From Alphaproteobacteria bacterium (GTDB lineage: Bacteria; Pseudomonadota; Alphaproteobacteria; Geminicoccales; Geminicoccaceae), in assembly GCA_026982585.1 (NCBI GenBank), contig JALSGW010000002.1, forward strand, positions 1 to 7,182: 7,182 nt of DNA, read 5' to 3'. This document shows, one piece after another, positions 1-5,575 of this stretch. How positions within the stretch are numbered: the stretch's first letter is position 1; each line of letters begins with the position of its first letter. The notes under the pieces were generated by a model. That model did no database searches, was not told where the DNA came from, and was given only the letters and a program-made list of their open reading frames with translations. The translations under genes and the position numbers were made by a program.

Positions 1-298
1 TGCCGTCGGCGGTGCGCCAGCCGCGCGCCCTCCAGCGTGGCAGCCACTCGCTCATGCCGCGGCGCAGATAGTCGCTGTCGGTATAAAGACGCACCCTCGA
101 GGGGCGCTTCAGCGCCTCGAGCGCCCGGATGGCGGCGGTGAGCTCCATGCGGTTGTTGGTGGTCTCCGGCTCCCCGCCGCTGAGCACCCGCTCGCGGCCG
201 CGCCAGCGCAGGATGGCCGCCCAGCCGCCCGGGCCCGGATTGCCCGAACAGGCCCCGTCGGTGTGGATCTCCACCGCTTCACACTCGGCCTCCGTCAC
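1..298 (-). CDS. rnhA: Ribonuclease HI, 5' part only (runs off the left edge)
   Basis: RNase HI cuts the RNA strand of RNA-DNA hybrids (R-loops, Okazaki primers) in the cytoplasm. The first 99 codons are visible of about 150 usual for the family. The protein shows the family signature IHTDGACSGNPGPGGW (residues 11-26), the TTNNRMEL helix (46-53) and LYTDSDYLRRG (71-81). Three of the four catalytic carboxylates are present: Asp14, Glu52 and Asp74, equivalent to E. coli Asp10, Glu48 and Asp70. The fourth Asp lies beyond the window. The start is taken as GTG at 298, because an in-frame upstream ATG is not evident and the family begins a few residues before the first beta strand. A G-rich stretch (GGGGG just upstream) could act as a ribosome-binding site. 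The gene is divergent from the TrmJ-type gene across 78 bases. Identity is certain; the exact start is less so. Confidence 0.96.
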   Translation of the reverse strand, partial: MTEAECEAVEIHTDGACSGNPGPGGWAAILRWRGRERVLSGGEPETTNNRMELTAAIRALEALKRPSRVRLYTDSDYLRRGMSEWLPRWRARGWRTADG

Positions 299-376
299 CG
301 GCCCCCGTTCCCCTGCGCGCGAACCACCCGCACCCCGGGCCCAGGTTGACGGGATGGCTGCCACGAGGCAAGGGCG

Positions 377-1168
377 GTGGCGGAACAGCGGCGCGGAGGT
401 CCGAAACTGACCGCCAAGGCGGAACGCGCCGAGGCGGGGGTGCTTGCGGGGCCGATCGTGGTGCTCGCCCGGCCGCAGCTGGGCGAGAACGTCGGCCTGG
501 TGGCCCGTGCCATGCTCAACTTCGGCCTCGCCGACCTGAGGCTCGTGCGGCCGCGCTTCGGCTGGCCCAACGCCAAGGCGGTGGCGGCCGCGGCGGGCGC
601 CTATGCGGTCCTCAACCGGGTGCGGACCTTTCCCTCCCTGGACGAGGCGATCGCGGACCTGCAGCTGCTCTTCGCCACCACCGCCCGTGCCCGGGAGATG
701 GACAAGCCGGTGGTGGACGCCGAGCAGGCGGCAGAGCTCGCCCAGCAGGCGCTCGCGCGCGGCGAGCGGGTCGGCTATCTGTTCGGTCCCGAGCGCACCG
801 GGCTCACCAACGAGGAGATCGCGCTCGCAGACCGCATCCTCACCGTCCCCCTCAATCCCCATTTCTCCTCGCTCAACGTGGCCCAGGCGGTGTTGATCTG
901 CGCCTACGCCTGGTTCCGCAGGCGCGCGCCGGACCAAGCCACACCCCGCGCGCTCAGGGAACCCGAGCCCGTGAGCAAGGGCGAGCTGCGGCGCTTTCTG
1001 GATTATCTCACCGCCGCCCTCGAGGAGCGCGGCTTCTTCCGCAGCGCCACAAGCCGCCCCAGCCTCGAGCGGCGTATTGCGCTGTTGTTCGAGAAACGGG
1101 CGCTCAGCGCAGCGGAGCTGAACCTGCTGTTCGGCATCGTGCGCAAGCTCCACGAGCCGCGGCGCTAG
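377..1168 (+). CDS. trmJ: TrmJ-family SPOUT tRNA/rRNA 2'-O-methyltransferase
   Basis: This is a SAM-dependent ribose 2'-O-methyltransferase of the SPOUT (TrmH/SpoU) superfamily, TrmJ branch. The E. coli member methylates nucleotide 32 in the anticodon loop of several tRNAs. The 263-residue protein starts with about 24 unconserved residues. It then shows the motif-1 region ARPQLGENVGLVARAM (31-46), motif 2 FGPERTGL (136-143) and motif 3 PLNPHFSSLNVAQAV (158-172); motifs 2 and 3 form the trefoil knot that binds SAM. The C-terminal segment, with RRIALLFEKRALSAAELNLL (232-251), is the helical tail typical of TrmJ. The start is GTG at 377, preceded by AAGGG at a suitable distance; GTG at 440 is a shorter alternative that keeps all motifs. 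The gene converges on tRNA-Thr(CGU). Family assignment is firm; the substrate (position 32) is inferred from family membership. Confidence 0.9.
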   Translation: MAEQRRGGPKLTAKAERAEAGVLAGPIVVLARPQLGENVGLVARAMLNFGLADLRLVRPRFGWPNAKAVAAAAGAYAVLNRVRTFPSLDEAIADLQLLFATTARAREMDKPVVDAEQAAELAQQALARGERVGYLFGPERTGLTNEEIALADRILTVPLNPHFSSLNVAQAVLICAYAWFRRRAPDQATPRALREPEPVSKGELRRFLDYLTAALEERGFFRSATSRPSLERRIALLFEKRALSAAELNLLFGIVRKLHEPRR

Positions 1169-1173
1169 CGCCG
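1160..1173. other. 14-base perfect palindrome over the trmJ stop codon
   Basis: The sequence CGGCGCTAGCGCCG is a perfect palindrome centred on the TAG stop of the methyltransferase gene. It could fold as a 5-bp GC-only stem with a CTAG tetraloop in RNA from either strand. A second inverted repeat, CGCCGG (1169-1174) with CCGGCG (1195-1200), overlaps its right arm. No T-run follows on either strand, so it is not a standard intrinsic terminator. It is nevertheless the only candidate structure separating the convergent trmJ and tRNA-Thr transcripts. It may simply reflect GC-rich codons around the stop. Confidence 0.3.
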
Positions 1174-1219
1174 GGCACGGCATGCGACCCGAATCCGGCG
1201 GAGAAACCCAACATCGCTC

Positions 1220-1295
1220 TGGTGCCGCAGGAGGGACTCGAACCCCCGACCCGCGCATTACGAATGCGCTGCTCTACCGGCTGAGCTACTGCGGC
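1220..1295 (-). tRNA. tRNA-Thr, anticodon CGU
   Basis: A complete 76-nt tRNA including an encoded CCA end. The 7-bp acceptor stem pairs perfectly (GCCGCAG with CTGCGGC, discriminator A). The D arm is GCTC-AGCCGGTA-GAGC. The anticodon stem GCGCA/TGCGC encloses the loop TTCGTAA, giving anticodon CGT (reads ACG, threonine). The T arm is GGGGG-TTCGAGT-CCCTC with one G-U pair. The anticodon arm matches E. coli tRNA-Thr(CGU) as I recall it. The gene sits 55 bases downstream of the moeA stop on the same strand, so it may receive readthrough from the trp-moa operon as well as use its own promoter. It faces the convergent methyltransferase gene. Confidence 0.97.
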
Positions 1296-1303
1296 CCGCT
1301 CCC

Positions 1304-1333
1304 AATATGGAGCGCCCGAAAGGCTTTTGGCAA
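1304..1333 (-). promoter_or_regulatory. Putative sigma-70 promoter of tRNA-Thr
   Basis: Read on the minus strand, a -35 box TTGCCA (1333-1328; 5 of 6 consensus bases) is followed by an 18-base spacer and a -10 box CATATT (1309-1304; 4 of 6). Eight bases, GGGAGCGG, separate it from the mature tRNA 5' end. Such a GC-rich discriminator is typical of stable-RNA promoters under stringent control. The implied 5' leader is very short, only one to a few bases. The element lies wholly in the gap between moeA and the tRNA, in the only AT-richer patch there. It is a pattern match only. Confidence 0.45.
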
Positions 1334-1350
1334 GCTCAGCACCACCGTGC

Positions 1351-2553
1351 TCACGGCGCAAGCGCCCGTCTGAGATCGACCACCTCCACCCGCTCCCCCG
1401 GCTGCCGGGGCGGGTCGTGGGGCGGGCGGACGATCAGGGCGTCGGCCCGGGCGAAGAGCGCGAACATGGAGCTGTCCTGCCGATCGGCCGGCACCACCTC
1501 CCGGCCCGTATCGGTTTCCCGCCAAAAGGCCCGCAGATAATCGCGGCGCTCGTCGTTGGCGGGAAGCGGTGCGGCGACGCGCGCGCGTTCGGTGGCAAGG
1601 GCCGGATCGAGCCCGAGACTGCGCCTGAGCACCGCCCGCAGGAACACGAGCGCGCACACCGCCGCCGAGACCGGATTGCCCGGCAGGCCGAGGAACAGCA
1701 TGCCCCCGAGGCGGCCGAAGATCAGGGGCTTTCCGGGCCGCATGGCGATCTTCCAGAAGTCGAGGGCAAGCCCGAGCCCGCCCGCCGCCTCGCGTACGAA
1801 GTCGTAGCTTCCCACCGAGGCGCCGCCGGTGGTGACCACCACATCCGCACCCCGTGCCTCCCGCAAGGCGTCGGCGAGCGCCTCCGGCCGGTCTGGGGCG
1901 ATGCCGAGGTCCCAGGCCTCGCCGCCCCACCCCCGCACCATGGCGGCCAGGGCGAGGGAGTTGGAACTCACGATCTGTGCGGGGCCGGGGGTGCTGCCGG
2001 GCCAGACCAGCTCGTCGCCGGTGGCGAGCAGCGCAACCCGCGGCCGCCTGCGCACCGGAACCCAGCCGTGGCCCATGGCCGCCGCCAGCCCCACCGCCCG
2101 GGCATCCAACACCGTTCCGGCGGCGAGACCCAACCAGCCTTCCTCGAAATCGAGACCGGCGGGCCGGATGTAGCGACCCGCCTCCACCTCCGCGCAGACC
2201 TCCACCGCCTGTGCCCGCATGCGGGCGTGTTCCTGGATCAACACCGCATCGGCCCCCGCGGGAAGGGGGGCGCCGGTGAAGATGCGCACCGTCTCGCCGG
2301 GCCCGATGCCGCCCGGATAGCCTGCTCCGGCCCGGCTCTCGCCCACCAGCCGCAGCAGCGCGCCGGCGCGGGCGTCCGAGGCCCGCACGGCGAAGCCGTC
2401 CATCGCCGAGACCGCGACCGGCGGCTGGCGCCGCAACGCCCGCAGATCCCCGGCCAGCACCCGCCCCAGGGCGGAGGCGAGCGGCACCCACTCCCGTCCG
2501 GTCCTAGGAGCCGCCTCCAGGATGCGAGCCAGCGCCTCCTCCACCGGGATCAT
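1351..2553 (-). CDS. moeA: Molybdopterin molybdotransferase MoeA
   Basis: MoeA inserts molybdate into adenylylated molybdopterin, the last step in forming the basic molybdenum cofactor, in the cytoplasm. The 400-residue protein has the usual length and motif order: SAMDGFAV (49-56, Asp52), RIFTGAPLPAGADAV (90-104), ATGDEL (177-182), IVSSNS (194-199), TTGGASVGSYDFVR (241-254, Asp251), IAMRPGKPLIFG (269-280) and LGLPGNPVSA (288-297). The residues equivalent to the functionally important acidic ones of E. coli MoeA are present. The C-terminal domain IV (about 330-400) is complete. ATG at 2553 follows the moaC stop by one base, with a GAGG ribosome-binding site (2563-2560) inside the end of moaC, so it is probably translated by coupling. 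It is the last protein gene of the trpGDC-moaC-moeA operon. An internal reading-frame shadow covers much of the same DNA and is not coding. Confidence 0.96.
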   Translation of the reverse strand: MIPVEEALARILEAAPRTGREWVPLASALGRVLAGDLRALRRQPPVAVSAMDGFAVRASDARAGALLRLVGESRAGAGYPGGIGPGETVRIFTGAPLPAGADAVLIQEHARMRAQAVEVCAEVEAGRYIRPAGLDFEEGWLGLAAGTVLDARAVGLAAAMGHGWVPVRRRPRVALLATGDELVWPGSTPGPAQIVSSNSLALAAMVRGWGGEAWDLGIAPDRPEALADALREARGADVVVTTGGASVGSYDFVREAAGGLGLALDFWKIAMRPGKPLIFGRLGGMLFLGLPGNPVSAAVCALVFLRAVLRRSLGLDPALATERARVAAPLPANDERRDYLRAFWRETDTGREVVPADRQDSSMFALFARADALIVRPPHDPPRQPGERVEVVDLRRALAP

Positions 2554-2554
2554 G

Positions 2555-3034
2555 TCATGCCTCGGCCCGCCACTCCCCGGAGCGCCCGCCCGCCTTGTGG
2601 AGCAGCCGCACCTCGGCGATGCGCATGCCGCGGTCGACCGCCTTGCACATGTCGTAGACGGTGAGCGCCGCCACCGCCGCCGCGGTGAGCGCCTCCATCT
2701 CCACCCCGGTCCGCGCCTCCACCTTGCAGCTCGCCCGGATCACGAGCGTGTTCTCCTCCACGAGCGGCTCGAACTCCACCGTCACCCGGCTGAGCGGCAG
2801 CGGATGGCAGAGGGGGATGAGCTCGGCGGTGCGCTTGGCGCCCATGATGCCGGCCAGTTGCGCCACCGCCAGCACGTCGCCCTTGGCCAGGTCCCGGGCG
2901 AGGATGCGCCGCAGGGTCTCGGGCGCCATCACCACCCTGGCCTCGGCGGTGGCCACGCGAGCCGTCACCGGTTTGGCGGACACGTCCACCATCACCGCAT
3001 TGCCCCGCTCGTCGAAATGGGTGAGCTCGCTCAT
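2555..3034 (-). CDS. moaC: Cyclic pyranopterin monophosphate synthase MoaC
   Basis: MoaC converts the MoaA product (3',8-cyclo-GTP) into cyclic pyranopterin monophosphate, the first stable intermediate of molybdenum cofactor synthesis. The 159-residue protein matches the E. coli family almost end to end: MVDVSAK (15-21), KGDVLAVAQLAGIMGAKRT (51-69), LIPLCHPLPLS (72-82), RTGVEMEALTAAAVAALTVY (108-127) and DMCKA (128-132). Catalytic residues Lys51, His77, Asp128 and Lys131 fall at the same numbers as in E. coli MoaC. ATG at 3034 overlaps the trpC stop in an ATGA. It has a strong ribosome-binding site, GGGAGG (3047-3042), inside trpC, so it can be started well on its own. The partner moaA is not in the window. 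The frame stays open upstream into trpC, but that extension is a shadow. Confidence 0.97.
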   Translation of the reverse strand: MSELTHFDERGNAVMVDVSAKPVTARVATAEARVVMAPETLRRILARDLAKGDVLAVAQLAGIMGAKRTAELIPLCHPLPLSRVTVEFEPLVEENTLVIRASCKVEARTGVEMEALTAAAVAALTVYDMCKAVDRGMRIAEVRLLHKAGGRSGEWRAEA

Positions 3035-3831
3035 GAGACCGCCTCCCGACCGAGCAGCCGGCGCGTGGCCCGTTCCACGTCCGGCTGCCGCATGAGGGAT
3101 TCCCCGACCAAAAACGCCTTGGCGCCGGCCCGCTGCATGCGCAGCAGGTCCCGGTGGCTGGCGAGCCCGCTCTCGGCCACCAGAAGACGATCCCGGGGCA
3201 CCCGCGGCGCCAGCTCCTCGAAGGTGGCAAGCGACACCTTGAGGCTGCGCAGGTCGCGGTTGTTGATGCCGATCATCCCCCAGAGGCGGAGCGCCCGCTC
3301 GAGCTCGAAGGCGTCGTGCACCTCGAGCAAGACGTCCATGCCCAGCTCCCGGGCGGCGGCGACCAGTTCCGCCGCCAGACGATCGTCCACGGCGGCGAGG
3401 ATCACCAGCACGCAGTCGGCCCCCATCGCCCGGGCCTCCAGCACCTGCCAGGGATCGACGAGGAAGTCCTTGCGCAGCACCGGAAGGCCGCTCGCCGTGC
3501 GGGCCGTGCGGAGATGGTCGGCGCTGCCCCGGAAGAACGGGCCGTCGGTGAGCACCGAAAGACAGCTCGCCCCGCCCCGGGCATAGGCGCGGGCGAGCCG
3601 GGCGGGATCGAAGTCGGCCCGGATCGGGCCGGCGCTCGGAGAGGCCCGCTTGAGCTCGGCGATCAGCGCAAGCTGCCCGGCGCGCGCCCGCTCCCAAAGC
3701 CGGTCCTGAAAGCCGCGCACGGGCGGCGCCGCCGCGGCCTCCCGCAGCAACCCCGGCTCGGGACGCCGGGACTTGCCCCGCGCCACCTCCTCGCGCTTTC
3801 GGGCGAGGATCTCGGCGAGCCGGTCGCTCAT
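3031..3831 (-). CDS. trpC: Indole-3-glycerol phosphate synthase TrpC
   Basis: TrpC closes the indole ring, converting carboxyphenylamino-deoxyribulose phosphate to indole-3-glycerol phosphate with release of CO2 and water. The 266-residue protein is a stand-alone (beta/alpha)8 barrel with no fused TrpF domain. Active-site segments: IAELKRASPSAG (57-68; Glu59, Lys61), LRKDFLVDPWQV (119-130; Lys121, the general acid), LLEVHD (168-173; Glu170), GINNRDL (188-194; Asn191), VAESGL (218-223; Glu220, Ser221) and FLVGESLM (240-247). All key residues known from the Sulfolobus enzyme have counterparts. ATG at 3831 overlaps the trpD stop by ATGA. No purine-rich ribosome-binding site is visible upstream of it, unlike trpD and moaC, which suggests it depends on ribosomes finishing trpD. 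Confidence 0.97.
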   Translation of the reverse strand: MSDRLAEILARKREEVARGKSRRPEPGLLREAAAAPPVRGFQDRLWERARAGQLALIAELKRASPSAGPIRADFDPARLARAYARGGASCLSVLTDGPFFRGSADHLRTARTASGLPVLRKDFLVDPWQVLEARAMGADCVLVILAAVDDRLAAELVAAARELGMDVLLEVHDAFELERALRLWGMIGINNRDLRSLKVSLATFEELAPRVPRDRLLVAESGLASHRDLLRMQRAGAKAFLVGESLMRQPDVERATRRLLGREAVS

Positions 3832-4862
3832 GACGGCGGCTCGTTGGTGATGCGCACGAGACGCTCGAGCACCTCCCGCGCGCGTCCGGAATCGATCGCC
3901 TGGGCCGCCACCGCCGCGCCCTCCCGCAGGTCGCCCGCGCGGCCGGCCACCACCAGCACCGCCGCGGCAGAGAGCAGCACCGCATCGCGGAACGCACCCC
4001 GGGCGCCATCCAACAGCGCCCGGATCGCCTCGGCGTTGTGCTCGGGATCGCCGCCCTTCAGCTCCTCGATGCGAGCGCGCTCGAGGCCCGCATCCTCCGG
4101 CGTGACCGTGAACCTGTGGAGCGTGCCGTCCCGCCACTCGGCCACCTCGCTCGGCCCGGTGATGGAGAGCTCGTCCAGCCCGTCCGCGCCGTGCACCACC
4201 CACACCCGCTCGCTGCCGAGCCGGCCCAGCACCCGGGCGAGCGGTTCGATCCAGCGGGCGTCGAACACCCCCATCAGCTGGCGCCGCACCCCGGCCGGAT
4301 TGGCGAGCGGCCCCAGCAGGTTGAAGATGGTGCGCACCCCGAGCTCCACCCGCGGCCCCGCCACGTGGCGCATGGCGCCGTGGTGGCGCGGCGCCATCAT
4401 GAAGCCGATCCCGGCCTCGCGGATGGCCCGTTCGATGCACGCGAAGGGCGCGTCGATGTTGACCCCGAGCGCCTGCAGCACGTCGGAGGAGCCGGAGCGG
4501 GAGGAAAGCCCCCGGTTGCCGTGCTTGGCCACCGGCACCCCCGCTGCGGCCACCACCAGGGCGGCCGCGGTGGAGATGTTGTAGGTGCCGGCGCCGTCGC
4601 CGCCGGTGCCGCAGGTGTCCACCGCCTCCGGCGGCGCCTGGATGCGGCGCATGCGCGCCCGCAGCACCGCCGCTCCCGCCTGGATTTCCTCCACCGTCTC
4701 GCCCCGCACCCGAAGCCCCATCAAAAAGGCGCCCATCTGGGCCGGGGTGGCGTCGCCCGCCATCATGATGTCGAAGGCCTCGCGGGCGGCGTCGAAGCCG
4801 AGCGGTTCGCCCGCCGCCACCCGCGCCAGGATCGCCTTGAAGCGCTGCAGCTCGGCGCTCAT
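3828..4862 (-). CDS. trpD: Anthranilate phosphoribosyltransferase TrpD
   Basis: TrpD transfers the phosphoribosyl group from PRPP to anthranilate. The 344-residue protein has the normal stand-alone length and is not fused to TrpG as in E. coli. Residues 1-70 form the helical substrate-binding and dimer domain. The PRPP/Mg sites follow: CGTGGDG (84-90), NIST (95-98), KHGNRGLSSRSGSSD (113-127) and the second Mg site DGLDE (227-231; Asp230-Glu231). The anthranilate-binding region with Arg171 and NLLGPLANP (181-189) is also present. ATG at 4862 overlaps the trpG stop in an ATGA. A GGGGGAG stretch (4878-4872) lies 9 bases upstream as ribosome-binding site. Identification is unambiguous. Confidence 0.98.
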   Translation of the reverse strand: MSAELQRFKAILARVAAGEPLGFDAAREAFDIMMAGDATPAQMGAFLMGLRVRGETVEEIQAGAAVLRARMRRIQAPPEAVDTCGTGGDGAGTYNISTAAALVVAAAGVPVAKHGNRGLSSRSGSSDVLQALGVNIDAPFACIERAIREAGIGFMMAPRHHGAMRHVAGPRVELGVRTIFNLLGPLANPAGVRRQLMGVFDARWIEPLARVLGRLGSERVWVVHGADGLDELSITGPSEVAEWRDGTLHRFTVTPEDAGLERARIEELKGGDPEHNAEAIRALLDGARGAFRDAVLLSAAAVLVVAGRAGDLREGAAVAAQAIDSGRAREVLERLVRITNEPPS

Positions 4863-5443
4863 GGCTGCGCGCTCCCCCGGCAGACGGCGAGGAAGTTGTC
4901 GAGCAGCCGGTGGCCGTGTTCGGTCTCGATGCTCTCGGGGTGGAACTGCACCCCGAAGAGGGGATGGCGACGGTGGCGCAGGCCCATGATCACTCCGTCC
5001 TCGGCGGTGGCGGTCACCTCGAGCTCCTCGGGCAGACTCTCCGGCGCCGCCATCAGGGAATGGTAGCGGGTGGCCTGGAAGGGCGAGGGCAGGCCGCGGA
5101 ACAGGTCCTGGCCGCGATGGTGGATGGCGCTGCGCTTGCCGTGCATCACCACCGGTGCGCGCACGATGCGGGCTCCGAAGGCCTGGGCGAGGGCCTGGTG
5201 GCCCAGACAGACCCCGAGCAGCGGCACCCGGCCGGCGGCCGCCCGCACCAGGTCCAGACAGATCCCGGCCCGGTCCGGATCGCAGGGGCCGGGGGAGAGC
5301 ACGATCCCCTCGGGGCGCATCGCCAGCACCGCCTCCGGGGCGATGGCGTCGTTGCGGTGCACCACCACCTCGGCCCCGAGCTCCCCCAGATAGTGGAACA
5401 GGTTCCAGACGAAACTGTCGTAGTTGTCGATCAGCACCAGCAT
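4859..5443 (-). CDS. trpG: Anthranilate synthase glutaminase component TrpG
   Basis: TrpG is the class I glutamine amidotransferase that releases ammonia from glutamine and passes it to TrpE for anthranilate formation. In some bacteria the same protein (TrpG/PabA) also serves PabB in folate synthesis. The 194-residue protein shows the family start LVLIDNYDSFVWNL (2-15), LSPGPCDPDRAG (49-60), the nucleophile elbow LLGVCLGHQA (75-84; Cys79), RYHSL (126-130) and FGVQFHPES (163-171; His168 and Glu170 completing the triad). ATG at 5443 fits the usual start just before the first beta strand; GTG at 5452 is an alternative. No clear ribosome-binding site is seen. The frame remains open far upstream, antisense to putA, but that is not coding. 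It is the first gene of the operon in this window. trpE is not adjacent, so the synthase partner must be encoded elsewhere. Confidence 0.96.
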   Translation of the reverse strand: MLVLIDNYDSFVWNLFHYLGELGAEVVVHRNDAIAPEAVLAMRPEGIVLSPGPCDPDRAGICLDLVRAAAGRVPLLGVCLGHQALAQAFGARIVRAPVVMHGKRSAIHHRGQDLFRGLPSPFQATRYHSLMAAPESLPEELEVTATAEDGVIMGLRHRRHPLFGVQFHPESIETEHGHRLLDNFLAVCRGSAQP

Positions 5444-5473
5444 CGCCCGCACCGACCCGCCCCGGCGCCTGCC

Positions 5474-5502
5474 TTCAAACCGCCCGAGCCCGACCGCGTC
5501 AA
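5474..5502 (-). promoter_or_regulatory. Weak candidate promoter of the trpGDC-moaC-moeA operon
   Basis: On the minus strand, TTGACG (5502-5497; 5 of 6 for a -35 box) is followed by a 17-base spacer and TTTGAA (5479-5474; only 3 of 6 for a -10 box). Transcription would start about 25 bases before the trpG ATG. The -35 match and spacing are good but the -10 is poor. This is the best pair I can find in the 132-base trpG-putA gap, where the operon promoter is expected if trpG is the first gene. Confidence 0.3.
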
Positions 5503-5530
5503 GGCCGACGTGGCGGCATCCCCCGGGCGA

Positions 5531-5539
5531 TGCTATCTT
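5531..5539 (+). promoter_or_regulatory. Candidate extended -10 element for putA
   Basis: TGCTATCTT reads as an extended -10 (TGN followed by TATCTT, 4 of 6 consensus bases) in the AT-richest patch of the divergent intergenic region. No good -35 box lies 17 bases upstream, which is tolerable for extended -10 promoters. A start near 5546 would give a leader of about 30 bases that contains the putA ribosome-binding site. It would make the in-frame ATG at 5549 an unlikely start. Confidence 0.35.
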
Positions 5540-5549
5540 TGACCTTTGA
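5537..5549 (+). repeat. Tandem CTTTGA direct repeat upstream of putA
   Basis: Two copies of CTTTGA (5537-5542 and 5544-5549) are separated by a single C, giving a 7-base period. They overlap the end of the candidate putA -10 and the likely transcription start. A protein-binding site is possible but the repeat is short and could be chance. Confidence 0.3.
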
Positions 5550-5575
5550 TGGGCGAGGGACGCGGGAGGCGGCGC

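Noticed and set aside
346..376. TTGACG at 346-351 as a -35 box of a trmJ promoter
   Set aside because: At normal spacing the -10 would fall at 369-374, which reads CAAGGG and overlaps the ribosome-binding site.
346..1284. 312-codon plus-strand frame overlapping trmJ and running through the tRNA gene
   Set aside because: It is out of frame with the motif-bearing methyltransferase, Arg/Gly/Ala-rich, and crosses the antisense of the tRNA.
1314..1328. GCC-CGAAA-GGC followed by TTTT on the plus strand, resembling an intrinsic terminator
   Set aside because: The stem is only 3 bp, and the T-run overlaps the tRNA promoter -35 region read on the other strand. It lies beyond the tRNA from the trmJ side, so it would be a poorly placed terminator.
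1338..1351. Small hairpin (AGCAC/GTGCT, 4-base loop) at the moeA stop as an operon terminator
   Set aside because: The stem is only 5 bp with no T-run after it on the minus strand; it is too weak to call.
1327..5066. Several long plus-strand open frames (1327-2664, 2522-3586, 3154-4584, 4038-5066) opposite the trp-moa operon
   Set aside because: They are antisense shadows of well-identified genes; their translations are low-complexity and rich in Arg, His, Gly and Pro with no motifs.
5497..5525. Six-codon minus-strand peptide (MPPRRP) upstream of trpG as an attenuator leader
   Set aside because: It contains no Trp codon, has no usable ribosome-binding site, and no alternative hairpins with a T-run follow before trpG.
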